Source of the DNA: Deinococcus sedimenti
GTDB taxonomy: Bacteria > Deinococcota > Deinococci > Deinococcales > Deinococcaceae
Direction: 5' to 3'
Assembly: GCF_014648135.1 (NCBI RefSeq)
Contig: NZ_BMQN01000021.1
Span: 1-44,818, forward strand
Length of the DNA: 44,818 bases
The notes below the pieces were generated by a model. It had not been told where the DNA came from, ran no database searches, and saw only the letters and a list, made by a program, of their open reading frames with translations. Below, in pieces: positions 8,842 through 17,340 of this stretch (positions within the stretch are counted from its first letter, which is position 1; each line of letters opens with the position of its first letter). The translations under genes and the position numbers were made by a program.

Positions 8842-8959
8842 CATGAAGAACTCCTGGAGTTCCTGCTGGGCCGACGGAGGATACATCTACCTGTCGTGGA
8901 ACTGGGTGAAGAAGTACGCGGGTGGCCTGTACTTCGGGCAGCGCGTCACCCAGAACTGA
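8842..8959 (+). pseudogene. 3' remnant of the C1A peptidase gene
   Basis: Downstream of the element the original frame continues as MKNSWSSCWADGGYIYLSW to a TGA at 8957-8959. It carries the third catalytic residue of papain-like enzymes (Asn in KNSW, residue 510 of the restored protein) and the closing strand typical of the fold. An ATG at 8843 exists, but a 38-residue piece alone cannot be active. The sequence shows no decay, in line with a recent interruption. Confidence 0.88.
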
Positions 8960-9118
8960 CCGTGGTGTCCAGTTGAGTCGAGGGGCCAATATCGTTCCAT
9001 TCGACGGCACGGGAAACCGATGTGAGGAGCTCAATTCAGCGGCCCTGAGGGTCATCCGCACGTCCTGGCTGCGGTCAATACCCCCTGCAGGCGGCGTGCC
9101 GAACCAAGAGAAATAGAG
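8960..9118. other. Intergenic, nothing recognised
   Basis: This lies between the peptidase remnant and the terminator of the saccharopine dehydrogenase-family gene. I see no ORF, promoter or repeat that I can support. Confidence 0.4.
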
Positions 9119-9147
9119 GTGCGCCGCCCTGTGGCTGGGCGGCGCAC
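9119..9147 (-). terminator. Terminator hairpin after the carboxynorspermidine synthase-like gene
   Basis: There is a perfect 11-bp stem, GTGCGCCGCCC (9119-9129) with its complement at 9137-9147, and a 7-base loop. It starts 17 bases past the stop codon at 9165, and the minus strand then reads into the T-rich CTCTATTTCTCTT. Confidence 0.75.
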
Positions 9148-9164
9148 GGTCCTGACGGTTCGGT

Positions 9165-10382
<1,218 letters not shown>

Positions 10383-10389
10383 GGGGGTC

Positions 10390-10395
10390 AGTGTA
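10390..10395 (-). promoter_or_regulatory. -10 box of the carboxynorspermidine synthase-like gene
   Basis: TACACT on the minus strand ends seven bases before the ATG at 10382, with no Shine-Dalgarno between, a leaderless layout. Confidence 0.5.
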
Positions 10396-10414
10396 CCCTG
10401 CCTGCCCGCGGCGC

Positions 10415-10420
10415 TAGGGT
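10415..10420 (+). promoter_or_regulatory. -10 box of the small membrane protein at 10427
   Basis: TAGGGT lies six bases before GTG 10427 and fits TANNNT. It is back to back with the minus-strand -10 box at 10395-10390 inside a 44-bp gap. Confidence 0.4.
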
Positions 10421-10426
10421 GAGGGG

Positions 10427-10855
10427 GTGAGTCCGCGTCCCCGCCCGCCCGTCAGACCGTCCGCCAAACCAGCTGCCCAGCCGTCTGCCCAGCCGGGGGG
10501 GCCGGGGTTGCGGGCCGCCGGGGAACTGCGCGAGGTGACGCCGGAGATGAGGGCGCGCAGTCTGCGGACGTTCGTGGCGGTGCTGGTGGTGTTCTTCGCG
10601 CTGGTGGGCGGGGTGGTGGCGACGCTGGCGTGGCAGGGGCGGGGCGTGCGGGACTACGCGGCGCGCGTGGCGGACGCTGTGCTGGCGGGGAAGCCGTCGC
10701 CGAACGTGGGGTTCACGCAGGCGTGCGTGGACGCCGTGCCGGGGCCGTTGCCCGCGCAGGCGCAGTCGTGCGAGGTGCGTGTGGAGGACGGTGCGGCGCG
10801 CGTGACGGTGGGCGTGCAGGGTGGGCGGTCGTACGTGATCGGCCGCCGTCCGTGA
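10427..10855 (+). CDS. Small single-pass membrane protein, unknown function
   Basis: This 142-residue protein starts at GTG. It has a Pro/Ala-rich basic cytoplasmic tail (residues 1-45), one membrane helix (FVAVLVVFFALVGGVVATLAW, ~49-69), and an outer domain of ~70 residues with two Cys (QACVDA and QSCEVR) that could form a disulfide. No known domain is recognised. The start choice is supported by TAGGGT six bases upstream. The gene stands alone between the divergent reductase gene and catalase. Confidence 0.72.
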   Translation: MSPRPRPPVRPSAKPAAQPSAQPGGPGLRAAGELREVTPEMRARSLRTFVAVLVVFFALVGGVVATLAWQGRGVRDYAARVADAVLAGKPSPNVGFTQACVDAVPGPLPAQAQSCEVRVEDGAARVTVGVQGGRSYVIGRRP

Positions 10856-10906
10856 GAATGGCGTGAGGGTGGGCTTCATGGAAGTCTGACGTCCCCCTCA
10901 CTTTAT

Positions 10907-10921
10907 TGAGAAGCATTCCTA
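10907..10921. promoter_or_regulatory. Candidate Fur/PerR-like operator upstream of catalase
   Basis: TGAGAAGCATTCCTA agrees with the Fur-family 7-1-7 consensus TGATAATnATTATCA at 10 of 14 informative positions. It sits in the catalase 5' region, 55 bases before the ATG, in an AT-rich island (10901-10928). Peroxide- or metal-responsive control of catalase is common in bacteria. Identity of the site is inference. Confidence 0.3.
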
Positions 10922-10975
10922 TTAAGTTTGGGGGGTCCGAGCCTCCCCGCCACCTCTCTCCTCCAGGAGTGCGCC

Positions 10976-12595
10976 ATGCCCGAGAAGAACCCCGCGTCCT
11001 ACGCCCCCACCGAATCCCCCGACATGCAGACCACCATGCCCCAGGCCCCCGGCGCGCCCCTGACCAACCACTCCGGGAATCTGGTCCCCAGCAACACCAA
11101 CAGCCTCACCGCCGGACAGCGCGGCCCCGTGCTGCTGCAGGACTGGCACCTGCTCGAACGCATGGCGCACTTCAACCGCGAACGCGTCCCCGAACGTGTC
11201 GTGCACGCCAAGGGCAGCGGCGCCTTCGGCACCTTCCGCGTCACGCGCGCCATCCCGGAACTCACGGTCGCCAAGATCTTCCAGAAGGAAGGCACCGAGT
11301 GCCGCATGCTGGCCCGCTTCAGCACCGTCGCCGGGGAGAAGGGCTTCGCCGACACCGTCCGCGACCCGCGCGGCTTCGCGCTGAAGTTCTACACCGAGGA
11401 CGGCAACTGGGACCTCGTGGGCAACAACACCCCCATCTTCTTCGTGCGTGACCCCATCAAGTTCCAGGACTTCATCCACAGCCAGAAACGGCACCCCGTC
11501 ACCGGGCGGCGCAGCAACGCCATGCAGTTCGACTTCTGGGGTCTGCGCCCCGAGAGCCTGCATCAGGTCATGTACCTGTTCGGCGACCGCGGCCTGCCCC
11601 GCTCCTTCCGGTTCATGAACGGCTACTCCAGCCACACCTACAGCCTGTGGAACGACAAGGGCGAGCGCTTCTACGTGAAGTGGCACTTCCACAGCCAGCA
11701 GGGCGTGCAGAACCTCACCGAGGACGTCGCCGCGCAGGTCGCCTCGAAGAACCCCGACTACCACTTCCAGGATCTGTTCGACGCCATCGAACGCGGCGAG
11801 CACCCCAAGTGGACCGTCAGCATCCAGGTGATGCCCGAGAAGGACGCCGAGACGTATCACATCAACCCCTTCGACCTCACCAAGGTCTGGCCGCACGCGG
11901 ACTACCCGCTGATGCAGGTCGGGGAATTTGAGCTGAACGAGAACCCCCAGAACTACTTCGCCGAGATCGAGCAGGCTGCGTTCGAGCCCAGCAACCTCCC
12001 GCGTGGCTTCGGGGCCAGCCCCGACAAGATGCTCCAGGCGCGCCTCATGAGCTACGCCGACGCGCACCGCTACCGCATCGGCATCAACTACGCCGCGCTG
12101 CCCGTCAACAAGGCCGCCTGCCCGGTCATGACCTACCACCGCGACGGCCAGACGCGCTTCGACGGCAACTTTGGCGGCACGCCCGTGTACGAACCGAACT
12201 CCTACGGTGGTCCCGCCGTGGCGGACGGCACCCCGCAGGAGCCCGCCCTGCCGCTGGGCGGCCTCGCCGACCGCTACGGCTGGCCCGAGGACGACGCCGA
12301 CCTGTACGGCCAGCCACGCGACCTGTACCGCGTCATGAGCGAAGGCGAACGCGGCCGCCTCGCCATGAACTTCGCGGGCGCCCTGGCCGACGTGCCTGCC
12401 TTCATCGCCGACCGCTTCATCGGCCACCTCGAACAGGTGTCCAGCGAACTGGCCGGGAACGTCCGGGACGGCATCAAGCAGAAGAAGGCCGAGGGGCACC
12501 CGGAACTCAGCGGCATCCTCACCGAGACGCACACCAACGCCGCCGGGGGCGACCAGACCCCCTCGCGCGAGATGGTCGTCGGCGCCGACGACTGA
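10976..12595 (+). CDS. katA: Monofunctional heme catalase
   Basis: This 539-residue cytoplasmic enzyme converts hydrogen peroxide to water and oxygen. The catalytic residues are present with family spacing: His77 in RVVHAKGSGAFG, Asn150 in WDLVGNNTPIFF, and the heme-ligand Tyr360 in RLMSYADAHRYR. The conserved FNRERVPERV and FSTVAGEKGF blocks are intact. The size fits a small-subunit catalase. The ATG at 10976 is preceded by CCAGGAG; an in-frame ATG at 10928 would place that ribosome-binding site inside the coding region, so it is less likely. The gene stands alone, with a strong hairpin after the stop. The symbol follows Deinococcus usage and is assigned by similarity. Confidence 0.96.
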   Translation: MPEKNPASYAPTESPDMQTTMPQAPGAPLTNHSGNLVPSNTNSLTAGQRGPVLLQDWHLLERMAHFNRERVPERVVHAKGSGAFGTFRVTRAIPELTVAKIFQKEGTECRMLARFSTVAGEKGFADTVRDPRGFALKFYTEDGNWDLVGNNTPIFFVRDPIKFQDFIHSQKRHPVTGRRSNAMQFDFWGLRPESLHQVMYLFGDRGLPRSFRFMNGYSSHTYSLWNDKGERFYVKWHFHSQQGVQNLTEDVAAQVASKNPDYHFQDLFDAIERGEHPKWTVSIQVMPEKDAETYHINPFDLTKVWPHADYPLMQVGEFELNENPQNYFAEIEQAAFEPSNLPRGFGASPDKMLQARLMSYADAHRYRIGINYAALPVNKAACPVMTYHRDGQTRFDGNFGGTPVYEPNSYGGPAVADGTPQEPALPLGGLADRYGWPEDDADLYGQPRDLYRVMSEGERGRLAMNFAGALADVPAFIADRFIGHLEQVSSELAGNVRDGIKQKKAEGHPELSGILTETHTNAAGGDQTPSREMVVGADD

Positions 12596-12605
12596 CCCGC
12601 CCCGC

Positions 12606-12643
12606 CAGCAGGCCCCCGGATCGGATGATCTGGGGGCCTGCTG
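12606..12643 (+). terminator. Catalase terminator hairpin
   Basis: A perfect 12-bp stem, CAGCAGGCCCCC (12606-12617) with 12632-12643, is extended inward by five more pairs (one G-T) around a GGAT loop. It starts 10 bases after the stop. The U-tract is weak, so the efficiency is uncertain. An imperfect hairpin at ~12653-12695 could serve the convergent gene. Confidence 0.7.
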
Positions 12644-12747
12644 ATGGTTACCGGCGCCCCTGAGGAATCCCGGGACACCACACCTGGGTTCAAGGGCGCG
12701 CTGCACAGGGTTGAGCTGCCGTGCGACTGCGGCCGCAGCAGGCCAGG

Positions 12748-13182
12748 TCAGGCCACGCTGCCCGCTCCGCGTTCCGAATCGCCCAGACGGGCCTCCCAGC
12801 GCAGCAGGCACGCCGTCAGCTGACCCATCAGCGCCGGGAAGCTCTGCTCCTTCACGAGGTACTCGTCAGCGCCCAGGCTGAACGCCCGGGCCAGATCGGA
12901 CTCATGACTGGAATTGCTGAGCAGCACGACCGGCAGGTCCACGAGCGCTGATTGCGCCCGCAGCTGCCCCAGCACATCGTAACCGTCCAGGAACGGCATG
13001 TTCTGCTCCAGCAGCACCAGGTGCGGCGGCAGGGTGTGGCGGCTCAGCAGGCCGGGCAGCAGGGCCCGGCTGTCCGTGCAGCGGGCCAGCTGCCAGGGGC
13101 GCGCCGCCTGAGCCAGGGCGACCTCGATCAGTTCCGCTTCCTGGTCGTCGTGGGTGACCATGAGAATCCGCACGCCGCTCAT
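12748..13182 (-). CDS. Stand-alone receiver-domain protein with Glu at the phosphorylation site
   Basis: This 144-residue single receiver domain resembles the Rcp1-type small response regulators. The acidic pair (THDDQEAEL), the Ser/Thr switch (VVLLSNSSHE) and the Lys (GADEYLVKEQS) are present. The position that normally holds the phospho-accepting Asp is Glu59, in VLLEQNMPFLDGYDVL. The codon is GAG, so the change is genuine in this sequence. Asp-to-Glu can mimic phosphorylation, so the protein may be permanently active or work without a kinase (inference). There is no output domain and no histidine kinase nearby. The start is set at MSGVRILMV (13182); the ATG at 13239 would add a 19-residue extension. 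It is divergent from the HAD-like gene. Confidence 0.88.
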   Translation of the reverse strand: MSGVRILMVTHDDQEAELIEVALAQAARPWQLARCTDSRALLPGLLSRHTLPPHLVLLEQNMPFLDGYDVLGQLRAQSALVDLPVVLLSNSSHESDLARAFSLGADEYLVKEQSFPALMGQLTACLLRWEARLGDSERGAGSVA

Positions 13183-13275
13183 GACGTCCAGTGTGCACAG
13201 TACCCGGCGCAAAATCTGGAAAAATCCTGCACCGGACATTCATCCGCCTGGGGGGTCCGCCGGAGGGGGGTGACA

Positions 13276-13281
13276 TACAGT
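13276..13281 (+). promoter_or_regulatory. -10 box of the HAD-like gene (leaderless)
   Basis: TACAGT lies six bases before ATG 13288 with no Shine-Dalgarno, matching TANNNT. Confidence 0.5.
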
Positions 13282-13287
13282 GCGGGC

Positions 13288-13977
13288 ATGATTGCCGCCT
13301 TCCTGAATCCCGAGGGGACCCTGCTGCACGCCGGGTCCGACGAGCTGGACCGCGTCGCGTCGGGCCTGTCGAGCCTGCTGCGCGCCGCTGAGCTGATTCC
13401 CGTGACGGCGCTGGATGAGGAGGCGCTGCTGAACGTGCCCGCCGCGTTCACGTCCTGGCAGGTGCTGCTGCACGGCGCGGTGCTGCTCGACCCGGACGGC
13501 GCGGAGGACCCCGCGTGGCGCCGCCTGACCGTCGAGACGCTGGACGCCGCGCAGGGCGCGCTGGAACTGGCCGCGCAGGCCGCCGGGCACGTCAACGCCC
13601 TGGCGCAGCTGGACCTGGACCTGACCCGCACCGAGCGGCACGGGCGGCTGCTGCGCGTGGAACTACGCCACCCGTACGGCCTGCCCCGCCCGCTCGATCA
13701 GGCCGAGCGGGAACTGCGCGACTGGCTGGCCGAAGGACCGCTACGGGACACCCTGCGGCTGGAACGCACCCCGGACGCGCTGCGGCTGCTGCCGCGCGAC
13801 CTGCGCCCGGAACTCGCGGTGAACTACCTGCTGTCGCAACTGGACGCCGAGTTCACGCTGGGCGTCAGCGCCCTGCCGGGCGACGCGGCGTTCCTCGCAC
13901 TGTGCGACTACGCGATGGTGCCCGGCAGCGCGGACCTCCTCGACCCCGCACCGGCCGAACGGGACGACGAGGAATAA
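13288..13977 (+). CDS. HAD-superfamily-like protein with degenerate catalytic motifs
   Basis: The 229-residue product has the outline of a small HAD phosphatase of the sucrose/mannosyl-phosphoglycerate phosphatase type. Motif I is MIAAFLNPEGTLLHAG, motif II is ELIPVTA, and the motif IV region is GVSALPGDAAFLALCDYAMVPG. In active HADs motif I is DxDGT; here it is N7-P-E9-G-T, so both Asp residues, including the nucleophile, are replaced. The motif IV GDS appears as GVS. It is therefore probably not a phosphatase and may bind a ligand or protein (inference). The stop codon's last base is the first base of a MITE-like repeat. It is divergent from the atypical receiver protein. Confidence 0.75.
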   Translation: MIAAFLNPEGTLLHAGSDELDRVASGLSSLLRAAELIPVTALDEEALLNVPAAFTSWQVLLHGAVLLDPDGAEDPAWRRLTVETLDAAQGALELAAQAAGHVNALAQLDLDLTRTERHGRLLRVELRHPYGLPRPLDQAERELRDWLAEGPLRDTLRLERTPDALRLLPRDLRPELAVNYLLSQLDAEFTLGVSALPGDAAFLALCDYAMVPGSADLLDPAPAERDDEE

Positions 13978-14111
13978 TACGGACTCCGGTTGGATGGCTT
14001 GCAAAGCCGTTCAACCCGAGCGGATGCGAGTGGGAGCAGAACGGGTTCCGGGCGTGGAGTTGGCAACCCGGTGTTGTTCCGGGTTGTCAGCGAAGCAGAC
14101 GGAACCCGTAT
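13977..14111 (+). repeat. MITE-like palindromic repeat, copy 1 (135 bp)
   Basis: The ends are imperfect inverted repeats, ATACGGACTCCG (13977-13988) and CGGAACCCGTAT (14100-14111). The middle carries the shared block GAGCGGATGCGAG, and its second half folds into a long interrupted hairpin: 14041-14050 pairs with 14100-14109 and 14060-14070 with 14078-14088. The other copy, in inverse orientation, is at 39880-40018. There is no coding capacity. It starts at the last base of the HAD-like stop codon. Confidence 0.8.
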
Positions 14112-14117
14112 GAACGG

Positions 14118-14154
14118 GAGGGGGCGCGGTTGCTGTGGGACTGCGCCCCCCCTC
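14118..14154 (-). terminator. GC-rich hairpin downstream of the GH3 gene
   Basis: GAGGGGGCGC (14118-14127) pairs with the GCGC-C-run-TC at 14143-14154. It lies 11 bases beyond the GH3 stop and could also stop transcripts from the plus strand. No good T-run is present. Confidence 0.5.
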
Positions 14155-14164
14155 GCTGTGACCG

Positions 14165-16648
14165 TCAGTCGGTGTCGGGCAGCGTCTCGCGCCACTCCTG
14201 CGTCAGGGTCAGCGTGACCTGCGTGCTCAGGTCGGCGCTGCTCTGCCCGACGTGCAGGACGTACTCGCCGGGGTCGGCCACCCATGCCTGACCCGCCACG
14301 TCGAAGTACGCGAGGTCGCGCGGGGTGACGGTCAGCACGGCGTCCCCGGTCTGGCCGGGGTTCAGGTGCACCTTCGCGAAGGCGCGCAATTCCTTCAGGG
14401 GGCGGTCCACGCGGCCCTGAGGGGGCTGCACGTACAGCTGCGCGACGGTGCTGCCGGGCCGTTCGCCCGCGTTCGTGACCGGGACCGTCACGGTCGCCGT
14501 GCCCTGCGGGAACGCCGGGGCGTGCAACTGCGCGGTGCCCAGCGTGAAGGTCGTGAAGCTCAGGCCGAAGCCGAACGGGAACATCGGCGTGACGCCCGAG
14601 CGGTCCACGTGGCGGTACCCGGTGTACAGGCCCTCGCGGTACTCGACGCGGCCATCCTCGCCGGGGTACTGCACGTCCGGCGTGAGCGGGTGGGTGGGGT
14701 CGTCCGCCAGGGAGTGCGGGAACGTCTGCGGGAGGCGGCCCCCAGGTTCGGCCAGTCCGGTCAGGACGTCCGCGACGGCGTGCCCGACCTCCTGCCCGGC
14801 GAACCACGCCTGCATCACGGCGGGCACGCGGCTGAGCCACGGCATCTCGACCGGGCCGCCTGTCTGGAGGACCACCACGACGTTCGGATTGACGTCCAGC
14901 ACGGCCCCCACCAGCGCGTCCTGATCGCCGGGCAGGGTGAGGCCCGCGCGGTCCACGCCCTCGGTCTCCCACTCGCCGGTCGTGCCGACGCACAGCACCA
15001 CCCAGTCCGCCTGCGCGGCCAGGGCGACGGCGCGGGCCAGCCGGTCCCCGTCCGGACGGGCGCGGAAGCCCACCCGCACCGCGTTGAACGGCGTGATGCC
15101 GATGTCCATGACGTGCGGCGTGTACTCCACGCTCAGCGTGTGTCGCCCGGCACTCAGGTGAACGGGCGCGCGGCGCTCGCCGGACCCGAACGAGAAGTAC
15201 AGCTCCCCGACCTGCCAGTCCTCCCAGTTGTTCACGGTCAGCTGCCCGTCCACCGACAGGCGACTCAGGCCCGCGCTGCCCAGGCTCACCTCGTACTGGC
15301 CGTCCTGTGGGGCGTCCACCGTGACAATCAGGGTCGCGTGGAACGCGTCGGGGTTCACGCCGTCCGGCAGGCCGAAGAACATCACCTCCGCCTGCGGGCG
15401 CGTGTCCTGCCCGATCACCGGGCCGCCCGCCTGATCGCGGTACTCGATGCGCGTCTCGACCTGCGGCACCGGCAGGTACCGCTCGTGCCCGGTGCCCTCG
15501 GCGCTGCCGACCACGCTCACGCGGCCCCCCTCGCGCAGGCCCTCGGCAGGGGAGACGCGGCGGTGGGCGTTCATCTGCGCGCTGCCGCCGCCCATTACCT
15601 GCGCGGCCTCGGCGTTCGGGCCGATCACCGCCACCCGCACCCCGGCGGGCAGCGGCAGTGCGGCGCCGCTGTTCTTCAGCAGCACCAGCCCCTCCGCCCC
15701 CGCGCGGCGGATCAGGGCGCGCGTCTCGGGGTACTCGGTGTCGCGCTCGTGATCGTCCGCGACGTCCAGCGGCTCGGTCAGGGTGCCGGTGCGCGCGAGC
15801 AGGTGCAGCACCGCCCGCGCCCGCTCACGCACGCCCGCGCGGACCTCCGGGTCGGCCTGCGCCTGCTCCAGCAGCGGCTTTCTGGCCACCGCCGGGCCGG
15901 GCATCTCCAGATCCAGGCCCGCCAGGACCCCCTCGGCCGCCGAGTGCGTGCCGCCCCAGTCGCTCATGACCAGCCCCGAAAAGCCCCACTCGCGCCGCAG
16001 GACCTTCTGCAGCAGCCACGGGTGCTGCGAGCAGTACGGGCCGTTCAGGCGGTTGTACGCGGTCATGATCGCCCACGGCTGGGCCTCCTTCACCACGATC
16101 TCGAAGGGCCGCAGGTACAGTTCCCGCAGCGTCCGCTCGTCGATCACCGAATCGATGGTGCCGCGCTGGAATTCCGACTCGTTCCCCGCGAAGTGCTTCG
16201 GCGTGGCGCCCACCCCGCCCGCCTGCAGGCCCTGGATGTACGCCGCCGCGAGCCGCCCGGTCAGGATGGGGTCCTCGGCGTAGTTCTCGAAGTTCCGGCC
16301 GTTCAGCGACGACCGGAACACGTTGATGGTCGGCGCGAGCAGCACCGTCGCGCCCTTGTCCCGCGCCTCGCGCGCCAGGGACGCCCCGACCTCGCGCAGC
16401 AGGTCCGGGTTCCACGTCGCGCCCAGCGCGATGCCCACCGGGTACGCCGCCGTGCGCCGCCCCCCGATCAGCGGCCCGCCGCCCCGCACGCCCGCCGGGC
16501 CGTCACTCACCTTCAGCGGGGGAATGTTGAGGCGCGGCACGGCGGCGGTGCGCCACGCGTCCGCGCCGGACAGCAGGGCCACCTGCTCCTCCAGCGTCAG
16601 CTGGTTCAGCAGGGCGTCGGGATCGGTCAGGACAGGCGTGTGGGTCAT
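14165..16648 (-). CDS. GH3 beta-glucosidase with PA14 and fibronectin III-like domains
   Basis: This 827-residue glycoside hydrolase of family 3 cleaves terminal beta-glucosyl (or related) residues. The order is a (beta/alpha)8 domain (~20-280) with the catalytic Asp in VMSDWGGTHSAAE, then an alpha/beta sandwich (~300-650) split by a PA14 domain (~410-550), then a C-terminal fibronectin III-like domain (~680-800, FTLGTAQLHAPAF onward). No signal peptide is present, so it is cytoplasmic and probably acts on imported oligosaccharides. The acid/base Glu cannot be fixed by eye. GAGGT lies just upstream of ATG 16648, and two LacI-type palindromes lie in the promoter region, suggesting sugar-responsive repression. 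No transporter or regulator gene is adjacent. Confidence 0.93.
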   Translation of the reverse strand: MTHTPVLTDPDALLNQLTLEEQVALLSGADAWRTAAVPRLNIPPLKVSDGPAGVRGGGPLIGGRRTAAYPVGIALGATWNPDLLREVGASLAREARDKGATVLLAPTINVFRSSLNGRNFENYAEDPILTGRLAAAYIQGLQAGGVGATPKHFAGNESEFQRGTIDSVIDERTLRELYLRPFEIVVKEAQPWAIMTAYNRLNGPYCSQHPWLLQKVLRREWGFSGLVMSDWGGTHSAAEGVLAGLDLEMPGPAVARKPLLEQAQADPEVRAGVRERARAVLHLLARTGTLTEPLDVADDHERDTEYPETRALIRRAGAEGLVLLKNSGAALPLPAGVRVAVIGPNAEAAQVMGGGSAQMNAHRRVSPAEGLREGGRVSVVGSAEGTGHERYLPVPQVETRIEYRDQAGGPVIGQDTRPQAEVMFFGLPDGVNPDAFHATLIVTVDAPQDGQYEVSLGSAGLSRLSVDGQLTVNNWEDWQVGELYFSFGSGERRAPVHLSAGRHTLSVEYTPHVMDIGITPFNAVRVGFRARPDGDRLARAVALAAQADWVVLCVGTTGEWETEGVDRAGLTLPGDQDALVGAVLDVNPNVVVVLQTGGPVEMPWLSRVPAVMQAWFAGQEVGHAVADVLTGLAEPGGRLPQTFPHSLADDPTHPLTPDVQYPGEDGRVEYREGLYTGYRHVDRSGVTPMFPFGFGLSFTTFTLGTAQLHAPAFPQGTATVTVPVTNAGERPGSTVAQLYVQPPQGRVDRPLKELRAFAKVHLNPGQTGDAVLTVTPRDLAYFDVAGQAWVADPGEYVLHVGQSSADLSTQVTLTLTQEWRETLPDTD

Positions 16649-16678
16649 GGGGTACCTCGGGAGTGCAGGACAGGACGC

Positions 16679-16690
16679 TGAAACGGTTCA
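16679..16690. promoter_or_regulatory. LacI-family-type operator 1 of the GH3 gene
   Basis: TGAAACGGTTCA is a near-palindrome centred on CG and resembles LacI-family operators. It lies 31 bases upstream of the GH3 start, likely over or just below the transcription start. Confidence 0.5.
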
Positions 16691-16712
16691 GTGATGTCCG
16701 GCAGCGTACACC

Positions 16713-16726
16713 CGAAACCGTTTTCA
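16713..16726. promoter_or_regulatory. LacI-family-type operator 2 of the GH3 gene
   Basis: The core GAAACCGTTTTC (16714-16725) is a second palindrome of the same type, about 35 bp centre to centre from operator 1. Minus-strand TACGCT-like boxes lie between the two. Confidence 0.5.
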
Positions 16727-16783
16727 CGAAAGCGGCCTGTCCGGACCACCCCACTCCCGCACCCGCCCCAGCCCGCCCCCGCG

Positions 16784-17209
16784 TCAGCGGCGGTTCGTCT
16801 TCCCGAACAGCCCGTCCGCTGGAGCCGGGGCCACCGCCTGCCCGATCACGTCCAGGATCTCCGCGAGGGTCAGGGTGAACACACCCGCCTCGCCCCGGTC
16901 GGCCGCCTCGCGCCACTGGCGGTAGCCGCCCTCGTCGGTGGGCAGGGGAGCGTTCACCTGGATCAGCTCCAGCACGCTGGCGCGCACGGCGTCCGCCGTG
17001 ACCGGCGCGTGCCCCAGTTCCATCTGCACGCCGCCCGGCAGGTGCGGGTTGCCCAGCCGCAGCCCGTCCAGCGCCACGTGCAGTACCGTGCCGGTCGGTT
17101 CGTCGTCACGGCGCAGGATCAGCACGGTGCTCGTGTCCTCGCCGGGGCGGGTGCGGTACGTCCAGCGCTGACCCGCCTGAAAGTCGATGTGAACATCAGG
17201 AGTCGTCAT
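16784..17209 (-). CDS. Hypothetical 141-residue protein
   Basis: This small soluble protein has no recognised domain. The N-terminal half looks beta-rich (IDFQAGQRWTYRTR, STVLILRR, TVLHVALDGLRLG) and the C-terminal half helical (GGYRQWREAADRG, FTLTLAEILDVIGQAV). The ATG at 17209 is preceded by TACGCT (17222-17217) with a seven-base gap and no Shine-Dalgarno, a leaderless start. It is transcribed away from the operon at 17341 and toward the GH3 gene, 135 bp from it, so it could in principle be cotranscribed with GH3. Confidence 0.75.
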   Translation of the reverse strand: MTTPDVHIDFQAGQRWTYRTRPGEDTSTVLILRRDDEPTGTVLHVALDGLRLGNPHLPGGVQMELGHAPVTADAVRASVLELIQVNAPLPTDEGGYRQWREAADRGEAGVFTLTLAEILDVIGQAVAPAPADGLFGKTNRR

Positions 17210-17216
17210 GGAACGC

Positions 17217-17222
17217 AGCGTA
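17217..17222 (-). promoter_or_regulatory. -10 box of the 141-residue ORF (leaderless)
   Basis: Minus-strand TACGCT ends seven bases before ATG 17209. Confidence 0.45.
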
Positions 17223-17326
17223 CCGGGATGCTTCCGCAGGTCGCCTCGCCCGAATGACGCAGGGGCGGGTACGTCCTCTGGCCTGCACGCCGTTCAGAAT
17301 CGTGGTCAGGGCCTGCGTGCGCCGGG

Positions 17327-17332
17327 CATAAT
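17327..17332 (+). promoter_or_regulatory. -10 box of the four-gene acyl operon
   Basis: CATAAT lies eight bases before the ATG at 17341, with no Shine-Dalgarno between, so the SDR mRNA is probably leaderless. A -35 box is not clear. Confidence 0.45.
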
Positions 17333-17340
17333 CGCGGGCG

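Noticed and set aside
10922..12811. 629-codon minus-strand frame opposite catalase
   Set aside because: It is an antisense shadow of katA, of skewed composition (Gly/Val/Ala/His), with no start signals.
14252..16681. 809-codon plus-strand frame opposite the GH3 gene
   Set aside because: The GH3 protein has full family motifs. This frame is Arg/His/Gln/Val-rich without domains.
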